A DNA stretch of 64,000 nt from Gammaproteobacteria bacterium (GTDB taxonomy: Bacteria > Pseudomonadota > Gammaproteobacteria > SZUA-152), in assembly GCA_032250735.1 (NCBI GenBank), contig JAVVEP010000015.1, positions 1-64,000 on the forward strand. Reading direction: 5' to 3'. The notes beneath the pieces are model-generated. The model saw only the letters and a program-made list of their open reading frames with translations. It was not told the DNA's origin and ran no database searches. Below, one piece after another: positions 36,550 through 44,768 of the stretch; position 1 is the first letter of the stretch; every line of letters begins with the position of its first letter. The position numbers were made by a program, and so were the translations under genes.

Positions 36550-36888
36550 ATGAAGACGATCACAGAACCCGTGTTCAGCGACGGCATCGGTCTCACCATC
36601 GTTGCAATGATCCTTATCGCCGCCATTCCCTATGTCGCGCGCATCCGTCATCCCCGGCAAAAGCCGCTCGCCGCCTACCTGATTTTTATTTTCATGTTCA
36701 TCATCACGGTCAGCGTACTGTTCACAATCCTGCTGTGGCTGGTGAGTCTATTCGACCTGTCTGATGCCCTCAGCAAACCCTGGCCGAGCGTGTTATTTCT
36801 CGCCCTGATTTTCCTGCCCGCCATCGCCCTGGGCACCTGGCAGGCACGCAAACCACCACAAGCGGCGAACAAACGTCCGCCGGACTGA
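36550..36888 (+). CDS. Small integral membrane protein of unknown function
   Basis: This 112-residue protein has three predicted membrane helices: about 11-29 (GIGLTIVAMILIAAIPYVA), 40-68 and 78-95. The C-terminal tail is hydrophilic and basic, rich in Pro and Lys. I do not recognise a family. It lies 112 bp after the DsrC-like gene on the same strand and directly before an FNR-type box that drives the next gene, so it is probably the end of a transcript. Its hydrophobic pattern makes it likely to be real. A role in membrane signalling or transport cannot be stated. Confidence 0.6.
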   Translation: MKTITEPVFSDGIGLTIVAMILIAAIPYVARIRHPRQKPLAAYLIFIFMFIITVSVLFTILLWLVSLFDLSDALSKPWPSVLFLALIFLPAIALGTWQARKPPQAANKRPPD

Positions 36889-36899
36889 AGGCCGGTGAG

Positions 36900-36917
36900 C
36901 ATTGATATTCATCAATG
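36900..36917 (+). promoter_or_regulatory. FNR-type box upstream of the unknown 107-residue gene
   Basis: The site is CATTGATATTCATCAATG, containing a perfect TTGAT-N4-ATCAA FNR/DNR consensus, the best of the five. At the class II distance (29.5 bp from centre) CAGAGT (3 of 6) occupies 36938-36943. A better hexamer, TATGAC, lies 5 bp closer, so the -10 is less certain than at the other sites. The start codon is 62 bp from the box. Confidence 0.7.
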
Positions 36918-36978
36918 TCTGCACAGCCCTGCTATGACAGAGTGACCGACGGGAAACACATTCAGCGGGAGCAATGCA

Positions 36979-37302
36979 ATGCGCGACTATGACAACATGC
37001 CGGTGCTCAACTGGAATGAAGACAAGGCCCCGCTAAAGGCGAAGGCGCAGATACTGCACCAGGAACCCGTGATCATCCAGATGCCGGATGATTTTGATAC
37101 CGCGCTGGATGGACAGCAGTTCGGCTGCCGGGTGGAGGAGGATGACGGGAGCCTCCAGGACTGCGAGGGCAACACCCTGCTGCAGCAACTGGCGGCGCAA
37201 AATCGGCTCCCCTCTCTGAACATCATCGCCGAGGCGTGTTACAAATCGAGTTCACAGGTCGACATCGACCGTCATCGCAAACGCATTATTGTGCATGACT
37301 GA
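36979..37302 (+). CDS. Unknown 107-residue acidic protein under an FNR-type box
   Basis: This soluble, acidic protein has no signal peptide, membrane helix or familiar motif. It contains two Cys residues in hydrophilic turns (FGCRVEEDDG, LQDCEGN) and a third near the C-terminus (AEACYKSS). GGGAG precedes the ATG at suitable spacing. It is the first gene behind the most canonical FNR-type box of the window and is followed 57 bp later by the EEP hydrolase, with which it probably forms a transcription unit. No function is proposed. It is a good candidate for a small stress or low-oxygen effector. Confidence 0.7.
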   Translation: MRDYDNMPVLNWNEDKAPLKAKAQILHQEPVIIQMPDDFDTALDGQQFGCRVEEDDGSLQDCEGNTLLQQLAAQNRLPSLNIIAEACYKSSSQVDIDRHRKRIIVHD

Positions 37303-37359
37303 TCGCGAGATTACCGACTCGCCCACCACCGACCGATCACTATTGCGCAGCATCGGGGC

Positions 37360-38070
37360 ATGCTAGACATTAACCGGCCTGCCCTGCGCATCGCCCTCGC
37401 CACCTACAATCTGCACGCCTGTATCGGCACCGATGGTGCGTTCGATCCCGACCGCTCCATCAAGGTAATAAACGACCTGGATGCGGATGTGCTGGCCCTG
37501 CAGGAAGTCGAACACCATCCCGTCGGCGATCAGGATCTGCTGGATTACCTGGCGACAAAAACGGGCTACACGGCGATTGCCGGGCCTAACCTGCTGCGTG
37601 ACCGCCGCCACTACGGCAACGCCCTGTTGACACGACTTCCCGTTATGTCAGTGCAGCGCATTGACCTGAGCATCGCCAGTCGGGAGCCGCGCGGCGCACT
37701 CGATGTGAGCTATAAGGCTGGTGGACAGCGCCTACAGGTGGTCGCCACCCACCTTGGCCTGAATCCCACGGAGCGCCGTCAGCAGGTGCGCCAGTTGCTG
37801 ACTCATCTCGAGTCCTCGTCGGCAGACATCACCGTACTCATGGGCGATATCAATGAGTGGTTTCTGTGGGGTCGACCCCTGCGCTGGCTGCGTGCGCATT
37901 TTCAATCGACCGCCCGCCATGCCACATTCCCCACCCGCTGGCCGTTGCTGGCGCTGGATCATATCTGGATCAGTCCGCACCGCCGACTGATCAGTCTGGA
38001 GGTTCACCGCAGCAAGCTCGCGCGCATCGCCTCCGATCACCTGCCCCTGAAGGCGATTATTGAACTCTAG
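37360..38070 (+). CDS. Endonuclease/exonuclease/phosphatase (EEP) family hydrolase
   Basis: This 236-residue member of the DNase I-like EEP superfamily shows the metal and catalytic signatures in order: TYNLHACIGTDG (Asn), LALQEVEHH (Glu), GNALLTRLP, VVATHLGLNPTERRQQ (His), TVLMGDINEW (Asp/Asn), and LALDHIWIS plus IASDHLPLKAII (terminal Asp-His). Bacterial members act on DNA, phosphoinositides or lipid head groups. No signal peptide is present, so it is probably cytoplasmic. Proximity to a PLD-like protein suggests a phospholipid-related reaction, but the substrate is unknown. ATG 37360 is chosen because the conserved core begins within ten residues. Confidence 0.88.
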   Translation: MLDINRPALRIALATYNLHACIGTDGAFDPDRSIKVINDLDADVLALQEVEHHPVGDQDLLDYLATKTGYTAIAGPNLLRDRRHYGNALLTRLPVMSVQRIDLSIASREPRGALDVSYKAGGQRLQVVATHLGLNPTERRQQVRQLLTHLESSSADITVLMGDINEWFLWGRPLRWLRAHFQSTARHATFPTRWPLLALDHIWISPHRRLISLEVHRSKLARIASDHLPLKAIIEL

Positions 38071-38140
38071 GGCGAGTAGGTTTCGCGCGCTGTATCAACG
38101 TAGTTTATTTGTATTACACGGCAGGGATCGCACTCAGCCT

Positions 38141-38176
38141 CATACGGCGCAATGCCCTTCGGTTATTGCGCCCTAC
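38141..38176 (+). repeat. 36-bp interspersed repeat, copy 1
   Basis: This begins CATACGGCGCAATGCCC and ends GGTTATTGCGCCCTAC. GGCGCAAT and ATTGCGCC form the stem, with CTTCGG in the loop region. Near-identical copies lie at 49370-49405 (opposite orientation), 49491-49526 and 49625-49660. All are intergenic. Confidence 0.85.
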
Positions 38177-38268
38177 ACACTGAGGGCCTGAAAAAAACCG
38201 CCAGTCTCAGCGCCTCACACTATCTTTTCAGCCTCGTAGGGCTGCTCTTAACTCAATACGCCTTTTTT

Positions 38269-38338
38269 GTAGGGTGGGCATTGCCCACCGCTGCACCAAA
38301 CCCAACGATGCCGGATTGGTGGGCAATGCCCACCCTAC
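38269..38338. repeat. 70-bp inverted pair of GTAGGGTGGGCA-TGCCCACC units
   Basis: The left unit GTAGGGTGGGCATTGCCCACC (38269-38289) and the right unit GGTGGGCAATGCCCACCCTAC (38318-38338) are inverted copies around a 28-bp centre. Each unit is itself palindromic. A single unit recurs at 49567-49587 and a variant at 3917-3945. Confidence 0.85.
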
Positions 38339-38452
38339 CTGACTCAGCACTATCCCGGGTTGCTATGGTCTATCCTTGTTTACCGATGATACGCTGCCAC
38401 CCACCACGCGGTATCCTATCGAGAGACCTGTTATCCATTTCTGGAGCCTCAA

Positions 38453-41140
38453 ATGACTCGGCAAAAAACCTGGCATGACCTTTCCCAGCAACAGGTGCTT
38501 GCGGAACTGGAGGCCTCGCCAAACGGCCTCAATGAGAATGAGGCCCGCCGCCGTCAACAGACCTATGGGCCGAATCGCCTGCCGCAGGCAAAACGCCGCA
38601 GTCTGCTGATGCGCTTTGCGCTGCAGTTCCACAACATCCTGATCTACGTGCTGCTGGCCGCCGCGGTGATTACCGCGCTGCTGGATCACTGGATCGATAC
38701 CTCGGTGATCCTGGCGGTGGTGATCATCAACGCGATCATCGGCTTCATTCAGGAAGGTAAGGCAGAGTCGGCGATGGACGCGATCCGCAACATGCTGGCG
38801 CCCCGGGCCTCGGTGCTGCGCGACGGTCAGCGGCATACCGTGGCGGGTGAGGCCCTGGTCCCCGGCGACATCGTGCTGCTGGAGGCCGGTGACAAGGTGC
38901 CGGCCGATCTGCGCCTGTTGAAGGCGCGCGGTCTGCAGATACAGGAGGCCATCCTCACCGGCGAGTCGTTGCCGGTGGACAAACAGACTGAACCGGTCGA
39001 GGCCAATGCCGCGCTGGGCGATCGCAGCTGCCTGGCCTTCAGCGGCACCACGGTCACCAGCGGTCAGGGCAAGGGCGTGGTGGTGGTCACCGGCGAGGCC
39101 ACCGAGGTCGGTCGCATCAGCGGCATGCTGTCCGAAGTGGAGACCCTGACCACACCGCTGGTCGAGCAAATGGAAATCTTCGCCCGTTGGCTGACCTTGG
39201 TCATCGTGGCCGTTGCGGTGCTGATCCTGTCCATCGGCTACTTCCTGTTACAGCACGATTTCACCGAGCTGTTTATGGCGGTGGTGGGACTGATGGTGGC
39301 GGCCATCCCCGAGGGCCTGCCAGCGGTGTTGACCATCACCCTGGCGGTCGGCGTGCAGGCCATGGCGCGACGCAATGCCATTGTGCGGCGGATGCCCGCG
39401 ATCGAAACGCTGGGCTCGGTGTCGGTGATCTGCGCCGACAAGACGGGCACCCTGACGCGCAACGAGATGAGCGTCGCCCTGGTGGCGACCCACGACCAGA
39501 CCTTTTCCGCCCACGGCGAAGGCTATGCACCGATCGGTGAAATCAGGCGGGGCGACGACGGCATCAAGCCCGGGGATTTTCCGCAACTGGTGGAACTGGC
39601 GCGGGCCGCCGCGCTGTGTAACGACGCCGAACTGAAAATGCACGAGTCCGCCTGGACCGTGGAGGGCGATCCGATGGAGGGTGCGCTGCTGGCCTTTGCC
39701 CACCGCGCCGGGATGGATGGCGCGGAACAGCGGCAGCAGTGGACACGCACCGACGAAATCCCCTTCGACGCCCAGCACAAGTACATGGCGACCCTCAACC
39801 ACGACCACGAAAACCACGCCTTCATCGTCATCAAGGGCGCACCGGAGACCCTTCTTTCCCTGTGCAAACAGCAGCGCAAAGGCCAGGGTGATGCCGCGCC
39901 GCTGAACGTCAACGAATGGCACCGGCGCATCGAGGCGATCGCGGCACAGGGTCAGCGGGTGCTGGCCCTGGCGATGAAGTCGGTGCCCCCCGAGCATACC
40001 GTGCTGGAGCACGCCGACGTGGCGGACTCGCTGATCCTGCTGGGCATGGTCGGGCTGATTGATCCGCCCCGCGAGGAGGCGATTACCGCGGTGGCGGAAT
40101 GTCACAGCGCGGGCATTCGCGTGAAGATGATCACCGGCGACCACGCCGCCACCGCCGGCGCCATCGGGCGGCAGATCGGCCTGCAACACACCGACAGGGT
40201 GCTGACTGGTGCGGATATCGCCGAACTGGATGATGCGGCACTGTACGATGCGGTACTGGAGACCGACGTGTTTGCGCGCGCCAGTCCGGAGCACAAACTG
40301 CGCCTGGTGACCGCACTGCAGGCGCATGGCCTGACCGTGGCCATGACCGGTGACGGGGTCAATGATGCACCGGCACTCAAGCGTGCCGATGCCGGTATCG
40401 CCATGGGCCAGAAAGGCAGCGAGGCGGCCAAGGAGTCCTCGGAACTGGTGCTGGCGGACGACAACTTCGCCTCCATCGTTGCCGCCGTGCGCGAGGGGCG
40501 TACGGTCTACGATAACATCAAGAAGGTGATCAGCTGGACCCTGCCTACCAATGGCGGCGAGGCCTCGACCATCATGCTGGCCCTGATGCTGGGCATGGCG
40601 CTGCCAATCACGCCGGTGCAGATTCTGTGGGTCAACATGATCACCGCGGTGACCCTCGGCATTGCCCTTGCGTTCGAACCGACCCAGGAAGACGCCATGC
40701 GCCGGCCGCCGCGGCCGCGCAACCAGCCGCTGTTAACCGGCGAGCTGCTATGGCACATCATTCTGGTGACTGTCCTGTTTCTGGCGGGTGTGTTCAGCAT
40801 TTACAGTTATGCCATCGGGCAGGGATATAGCGTCGAGCTGGCCCGCACCATCGCCATGAACACCCTGGTGGTGATGGAAATCTTTCATCTGCTGTATATC
40901 CGCAACATGTCGCAACTTTCCCTGAGCTGGAACAAGATACGCGGCACCAGGGCGGTATGGCTGGCGATCAGCGTGGTGATTCTCGGCCAGCTCGCCATTA
41001 CCTACCTGCCGTCGCTGCAAACGATATTCGCCACCGAGGCCATCGCCATTGCGGATGTGTTATTGATTTTCGCCGTCGGCATCGTGCTGTTTGTCAGCAT
41101 CGAAATCGAAAAGCAGGTCCGCCTGCGTCTTGTGCGGTAA
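38453..41140 (+). CDS. P-type (P2A-like) cation-transporting ATPase
   Basis: This 895-residue membrane ATPase has the actuator motif [11 protein letters not shown], the M4 ion-site loop [10 protein letters not shown], the phosphorylation site [13 protein letters not shown] and the hinge [22 protein letters not shown]. About ten membrane helices are predicted. The overall type is the SERCA/PMCA-like P2 group. In M5-M6, where calcium pumps have a Glu and then NxxTD, this protein has TNGGEAST and [10 protein letters not shown], with Ala replacing the key Asp. The ion may therefore not be Ca2+; Na+, K+ or Mg2+ cannot be excluded. No regulator is adjacent. It stands alone, convergent with the PRC-barrel operon. 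Confidence 0.92.
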   Translation: MTRQKTWHDLSQQQVLAELEASPNGLNENEARRRQQTYGPNRLPQAKRRSLLMRFALQFHNILIYVLLAAAVITALLDHWIDTSVILAVVIINAIIGFIQEGKAESAMDAIRNMLAPRASVLRDGQRHTVAGEALVPGDIVLLEAGDKVPADLRLLKARGLQIQEAILTGESLPVDKQTEPVEANAALGDRSCLAFSGTTVTSGQGKGVVVVTGEATEVGRISGMLSEVETLTTPLVEQMEIFARWLTLVIVAVAVLILSIGYFLLQHDFTELFMAVVGLMVAAIPEGLPAVLTITLAVGVQAMARRNAIVRRMPAIETLGSVSVICADKTGTLTRNEMSVALVATHDQTFSAHGEGYAPIGEIRRGDDGIKPGDFPQLVELARAAALCNDAELKMHESAWTVEGDPMEGALLAFAHRAGMDGAEQRQQWTRTDEIPFDAQHKYMATLNHDHENHAFIVIKGAPETLLSLCKQQRKGQGDAAPLNVNEWHRRIEAIAAQGQRVLALAMKSVPPEHTVLEHADVADSLILLGMVGLIDPPREEAITAVAECHSAGIRVKMITGDHAATAGAIGRQIGLQHTDRVLTGADIAELDDAALYDAVLETDVFARASPEHKLRLVTALQAHGLTVAMTGDGVNDAPALKRADAGIAMGQKGSEAAKESSELVLADDNFASIVAAVREGRTVYDNIKKVISWTLPTNGGEASTIMLALMLGMALPITPVQILWVNMITAVTLGIALAFEPTQEDAMRRPPRPRNQPLLTGELLWHIILVTVLFLAGVFSIYSYAIGQGYSVELARTIAMNTLVVMEIFHLLYIRNMSQLSLSWNKIRGTRAVWLAISVVILGQLAITYLPSLQTIFATEAIAIADVLLIFAVGIVLFVSIEIEKQVRLRLVR

Positions 41141-41269
41141 TCCCTTCTTGGGATGAGAAGGCGGGATAAAAAGGCGGAGTGAAAAAGCGGGAAGAAAGGT
41201 ATGAAAAAGCATGACGCCCGGTAGCCACGCCATCTCCTATCGACGCATCACCGGCCAGGTTGAGGTCAG

Positions 41270-42022
41270 TTATTCCTGATCAAAGGTTTTGCCATAATGT
41301 TGATACAGGGCAATCTGATAGTCGCGACTGATCAGCATCGTATCGTCATACGCTGGGGCGCTCTGTATCGCCTCACGGGTCAATTCAACGCTAACCGCCC
41401 TGCTCTCCCAATTGATCGCCGCTATCCAGGCCGGGGCAATCAGCACATCCTTACCCGGTAACCAGTTGCGGGTGTTGATCTCCAGATAACGTACCGTCCA
41501 GTCCTGGTCTTCCAGAATGAAATCCTTCACATGGCCGATGTCACCATTCTGGGCATGGATATGATAGTGGGCGACCTCGTCACTGCTGCGCAGGTGGGGA
41601 TTCTCTGGTTGCTTCGGTTGCTCTGGTTGGTCCGGTGCTGACGCGTCAAGCGGCAAGGGCAGGATCGGCGTCGGCCCAAACACGGGATCGGCACCCCAGT
41701 AGGGCTGCCAGCCATAATAACGGTAGTATTCCGTTTCGTAGTGGCGCGACACCGGCACTGCCGTATTCACCGGCGGACAGTTCTTGATCTGCTCGCGCAG
41801 CAGATCCACCTCAAGGTGCGCATTGTCCTCATCAATGGCGCTCACCACCGAGGGCACGATGAGCACATCCTGGCCGAGCAGCCAGCTGCCGGTGTGCACC
41901 ACAAAATAGCGCACTACCCACTGCTCATCGTCAAAATAGATCTGCCTGAGCCGGCCGATTTCACCATCACGGGCCAGCAGACGATAGCCCGTCAAGTGGC
42001 CCAGCTTACGTAACTGTCTCAT
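41270..42022 (-). CDS. Tandem PRC-barrel domain protein (paralogue 2)
   Basis: This 250-residue relative of the protein at 4084-4734 has PRC-barrel domains at about residues 5-80 and 155-230. Shared landmarks are GY(R)LLARDGEIG near the start, the PPVNTAVPVSRHYE segment and the linker YYRYYGWQPYW. Here the linker is lengthened by a Pro/Gln/Glu-rich stretch (DQPEQPKQPENPH). It probably forms a two-gene operon with the unknown gene at 42084-42416. GGAGGAGTAA lies before the ATG. No FNR-type box precedes this operon, unlike paralogue 1. Function unknown. Confidence 0.85.
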   Translation of the reverse strand: MRQLRKLGHLTGYRLLARDGEIGRLRQIYFDDEQWVVRYFVVHTGSWLLGQDVLIVPSVVSAIDEDNAHLEVDLLREQIKNCPPVNTAVPVSRHYETEYYRYYGWQPYWGADPVFGPTPILPLPLDASAPDQPEQPKQPENPHLRSSDEVAHYHIHAQNGDIGHVKDFILEDQDWTVRYLEINTRNWLPGKDVLIAPAWIAAINWESRAVSVELTREAIQSAPAYDDTMLISRDYQIALYQHYGKTFDQE

Positions 42023-42083
42023 CCGTTACTCCTCCATTGAGTGAGGCCGGAGCGCCTGAAACCGAGACCCCGGTATCCATGAA

Positions 42084-42416
42084 CTACGCCGGCAGATCGG
42101 GCAACTCACCATGCAGGCGAATAAAATACTGCTCCAGATCCGCCATCACATGTTCGAGCGAACCTGTGCCGATGGAATGGCCCTCGCCGTCCTCGGCACA
42201 GAAGGCGTCCTGTTTCCGGTCGCGATGCAGGCGGGCGCTCAATACCTCATCCGCCCCGCCGCGATAGATCTCGAAGACATCATCCCCGCTGGCGTCCTTG
42301 CCCCAATGCCAGCGGGTGGCGCGACCGTGGGCAATGGTATGTCCACCAAAGCTTTCGAGCCTCTCCCGGTCCTCTTTGCCGATAAAATTTTCGGGTAGCG
42401 TAATGGTTTTGCTCAT
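42084..42416 (-). CDS. Unknown 110-residue protein
   Basis: This soluble protein, rich in charged and aromatic residues, includes GGHTIAHGRATRWHWGKDASGDDVFEIYRGGADE in broken, turn-rich segments. One Cys is present. It has no signal peptide, membrane helix or recognised domain. It lies 61 bp upstream of the second PRC-barrel gene on the same strand, so the two are probably co-transcribed. AGGAAC precedes the ATG. I consider it real because of the ribosome-binding site, operon context and protein-like composition, but can assign no function. Confidence 0.65.
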   Translation of the reverse strand: MSKTITLPENFIGKEDRERLESFGGHTIAHGRATRWHWGKDASGDDVFEIYRGGADEVLSARLHRDRKQDAFCAEDGEGHSIGTGSLEHVMADLEQYFIRLHGELPDLPA

Positions 42417-42432
42417 GATGTTCCTCGCACAA

Positions 42433-42513
42433 TCATTTCGTGGTGTTCACTAATGGTCCCAGTAAAAGGTGTAACAGGCTGGACACGCCGATGACGGCCG
42501 TAATGGCGACCAT
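42433..42513 (-). CDS. Possible 26-residue membrane peptide
   Basis: On the minus strand an ATG at 42513 opens a 26-residue frame reading MVAITAVIGVSSLL then HLLLGPLVNTTK, a single clean hydrophobic helix with a polar tail. In-frame codons upstream to 42537 (after a stop) are also hydrophobic (ADIIII). No good ribosome-binding site precedes the ATG. It ends 16 bp before the next gene's start. This may be a small membrane protein or a remnant; evidence is composition only. Confidence 0.3.
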   Translation of the reverse strand: MVAITAVIGVSSLLHLLLGPLVNTTK

Positions 42514-42589
42514 GATAATAATGATATCCGCGGTTACCGATTACGGTGTTCCTGCCTTGTACTAATTTACTGTTGTACTGTTGTATGTA

Positions 42590-42606
42590 CCGATCGCAGC
42601 GATCGG
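42590..42606. repeat. 17-bp perfect palindrome
   Basis: CCGATCGC-A-GCGATCGG sits between the minus-strand PRC-barrel operon and the decayed patatin gene. It could be an operator for either side, or a hairpin. No second copy was noticed in the window. Confidence 0.35.
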
Positions 42607-42672
42607 TCAGGGTATTTATCGTTCGTGGATAGCGTAACAAAATACCGTGTGTTTGACACCGAGGATCCTGTC

Positions 42673-43290
42673 ATGCATGCAGCGCCTTTTTCCAGACGCC
42701 GCTTTTTGCAACTGCTTGCCGCGACAGCGCCCTCCGTCGTGCTCGACTCAGCGGCGCAGGCCGAGGAGCGCCCGAGGAGCGGCTGGTGGAGGAGATCCTC
42801 AACAAGGAGGCGCTGCGCTGTCTCGAGTTCCTGGAGATTGAATTCGGCAACGGGGGCATACTCAGTAGCGAGGGCTTTATCAGTTTTTTATACGACACCA
42901 TCAGACAGAAGACCTTTGAGCAATTACAGATTCCGCTCAAGGTGACCGGGTGCGGGTGGATGGCGGCACTGTAAACCCGGTGCCCTACGACCTGTTGCTC
43001 GCGGAGTGTGACATCGTCATCGGCATCGACGTCAGCGGCCAGCGCAGCAAACCGAAAACGCTCACGCCCGGCTATTTCGAGTCCTCTTCAATACCACCAA
43101 GGTCATGCAGCAGGCCATCATGAGTGGGAAACTGCGCCACCAGAAACCCGCGATCTATCTCACACCGGAGATCGTCGATATCCGCGCGCTGATTGTGCAG
43201 GCGCCGATGGGCTGCTCATCCAGGCCGCATTCGTTACCGACCGCATGTACTGGAACTGCTGCATATCACGCCCAGCCACATGCGCAATAG
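42673..43290 (+). pseudogene. Decayed patatin-like phospholipase gene with twin-arginine-like signal
   Basis: Three pieces in different frames make up this remnant. First, an N-terminus with FSRRRFLQLLAATAP, resembling a twin-arginine signal. Then, after a frame change near 42769, LEFLEIEFGNGGILSSEGF and TFEQLQIPLKVT, typical of the middle of patatin/RssA proteins. Then, in another frame, VDGGTVNPVPYDLLLAECDIVIGIDVSG, which contains the catalytic DGG of the patatin Ser-Asp dyad. The GGGxRG and GxSxG nucleophile block is missing, and about 40 codons are absent between KVT and VDGG. Further frame changes follow near 43090 and 43200. Such loss means no active lipase can be made. Its 3' end meets the convergent Crp/Fnr gene. 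Confidence 0.8.
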
Positions 43291-43294
43291 CGCC

Positions 43295-44059
43295 CTATTG
43301 TCGCGCCTCGTATTGCAGGCGCTGGGCATCGATGCCATAGGCCTCACTGAGTGGGCTCTCCAGCCGCTGCAGGATATCGTTGCGTTTGAAGCCCGCCAGA
43401 ATACGGCTCACGCTTTCCGGTGTTACGCCCAGCATGTCCGCCATTTCATGCACCGTTAATAACTCGACCCTGGTTGATGACTCGCCATGTTCCAGCTTGG
43501 AGAGAAAATCGACCAGACGCGCCACCCGCGGCCGAATCCCGCCGGTGGAGAATTCTGCCGCCCAGCGGTCGGCCTGCGCCAGCTGCCGGTAGGCCTGTTT
43601 CAACACCTGGCAATATTGCTGCGGGTGATCCCGTTCAAGCAGATGGAGGCTGTTCATTGAGGCATAGACCAGGGTCACATCGCCCACGGCGACGGCGGTA
43701 TGTTTATAGGGCTGTTCGATCAGCCCCTCCAGACCAAACCAGTGATTGTGGCTGTGTAATCTGACGATGCGTGAGCGGCCATTCGGTAGATAGGTGAGCA
43801 GTTTGACCATGCCATTAATGATCTTGAACACCTTGTCGCCGCGATCCGTCTCGCGATAGATCACCTCCTTGGCGGAGAAGTGTTTTTGTCGCCCCCCCTC
43901 AAATATCTTTTGTGGCTCCACCGGCCCCCAGCTATCGCCGGGTAGACCATCAGGCCAGTCGTGAACAGAGGCTGCCTGTGGTCCTGCGTTGAGTTCTGCG
44001 TTGGGTTGCGCATCAATTCCCGCGTTAATGCCCACAGTGTTTTTCGTCCTTGTCGTCAT
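43295..44059 (-). CDS. Crp/Fnr-family transcription regulator without Fe-S cysteines
   Basis: This 254-residue regulator begins with a variable, Ala/Asn-rich N-terminus (1-48), followed by a cyclic-nucleotide-binding-like beta-roll at about 50-150 (SAKEVIYRETDRGDKVFKIING). After the dimer helix comes a winged helix-turn-helix at about 185-235. The recognition helix reads TPESVSRILAGF, whose E-x-x-S-R residues match those of FNR that contact TTGA half-sites. Only one Cys (YCQV) is present in the effector region, so the [4Fe-4S] oxygen sensor of FNR is absent; a DNR-like or other ligand is possible. It is the natural candidate for the five CATTGA-N6-TCAATG boxes in the window. No such box precedes this gene itself. 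Confidence 0.9.
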   Translation of the reverse strand: MTTRTKNTVGINAGIDAQPNAELNAGPQAASVHDWPDGLPGDSWGPVEPQKIFEGGRQKHFSAKEVIYRETDRGDKVFKIINGMVKLLTYLPNGRSRIVRLHSHNHWFGLEGLIEQPYKHTAVAVGDVTLVYASMNSLHLLERDHPQQYCQVLKQAYRQLAQADRWAAEFSTGGIRPRVARLVDFLSKLEHGESSTRVELLTVHEMADMLGVTPESVSRILAGFKRNDILQRLESPLSEAYGIDAQRLQYEARQ

Positions 44060-44445
44060 ACACCACCTCCTGGCTGCTAATCATCTTTAACCTGGATCCG
44101 CGGTTAAGCCACGGATACAGGTTTCATATAGAAGTGAGTATAGACGTGGGTATGACGATGGCGTCCATCGCACACAGACGATCGGGGTTTTCCCTCTGGA
44201 AGGGCGTAAAGGCGGATCATTCCGCTGGGTCCGGCTATTTCATGGACGCGAATAATAATCGCACCGGGACCTTGCTCTTGTCCGGGATTGACGGAAGTAA
44301 CAGTGAAGCTGATATCAGGCAGGCTGTGAAAGTACGTGCCATTGACGGGGTATCAAGATTCGATCTGACAGGTATCCCAGACAAGGGGCATGGAAATGAC
44401 ACTCTCCCGCTCCCTCGCTTCAATCCACCTAAACCCGACAGGCTC
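44060..44445. other. Intergenic region, Crp/Fnr to PilZ gene
   Basis: This 386-bp stretch is upstream of the regulator gene and downstream of the PilZ gene. It holds the 31-bp palindrome at 44091-44121 (listed) close to the regulator start, where the promoter should be. A 138-codon plus-strand frame crosses the region but has no ribosome-binding site or protein-like features and is not accepted. Confidence 0.4.
44091..44121. repeat. 31-bp palindromic repeat, copy 1
   Basis: It starts CCTGGATCCGCGG, has TTAA near the centre and ends CCACGGATACAGG. The reverse complement of the element at 52639-52669 matches it at 29 of 31 positions. It lies 32 bp upstream of the Crp/Fnr start codon. Confidence 0.8.
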
Positions 44446-44754
44446 CTAGGCCCGGCAGACGGCTAGAAATTTTTTCACGGTTCCCCGCGCGGCACTGCCG
44501 AGCTCACGAAACCTCACGCCAAACCCGTTCTTGCCGCGATGCACGACTCGACCCGGAACCCGCACCGGGCTGCCGTCCTCGCTGGACAGCGCCATGTGAA
44601 TATCGACGTGGTCATTGATCTCCGGTATCGCCTCACTGAGGACGAACATGCCGTTGTGACTGATGTCATAGATCAGCCCGGCGCTGCACCCGCGCCTGCA
44701 GTGTATATTCACCAGGGTGAGCGCGCGACAACGCAGTGCCTGTCGGTGATCCAT
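44446..44754 (-). CDS. PilZ domain protein
   Basis: This 102-residue single PilZ domain is predicted to bind cyclic di-GMP. The two binding motifs are visible: R4-x3-R8 near the N-terminus (MDHRQALR) and DISHNGMFV near 29-37, matching the (D/N)xSxxG motif. The C-terminal part, VVHRGKNGFGVRFREL, is typical of the beta-barrel end. Single-domain PilZ proteins act as adaptors for motility, adhesion or polysaccharide synthesis; no target is apparent in the neighbourhood. A strong inverted-repeat element lies immediately upstream. Confidence 0.88.
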   Translation of the reverse strand: MDHRQALRCRALTLVNIHCRRGCSAGLIYDISHNGMFVLSEAIPEINDHVDIHMALSSEDGSPVRVPGRVVHRGKNGFGVRFRELGSAARGTVKKFLAVCRA

Positions 44755-44768
44755 GCCGGCCTCCTATG

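Larger units (their letters stand above)
38071..38452. other. Intergenic region upstream of the P-type ATPase
   Basis: This 382-bp stretch is filled by two repeat elements (38141-38176 and 38269-38338, listed separately) and otherwise carries no gene. The 110 bp before the ATPase start should hold its promoter, but I see no clear -35/-10 pair and no FNR-type box there. TGGAGCC precedes the ATG as ribosome-binding site. Confidence 0.45.

Noticed and set aside
42413-42640. A 75-codon minus-strand frame upstream of the unknown 110-residue gene
   Set aside because: Low-complexity Tyr/His/Arg translation, while an overlapping frame gives a clean hydrophobic helix; neither is firmly supported.
44050-44466. 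A 138-codon frame upstream of the Crp/Fnr gene
   Set aside because: It overlaps the regulator start and the 31-bp palindrome, has no ribosome-binding site and no recognisable domain.
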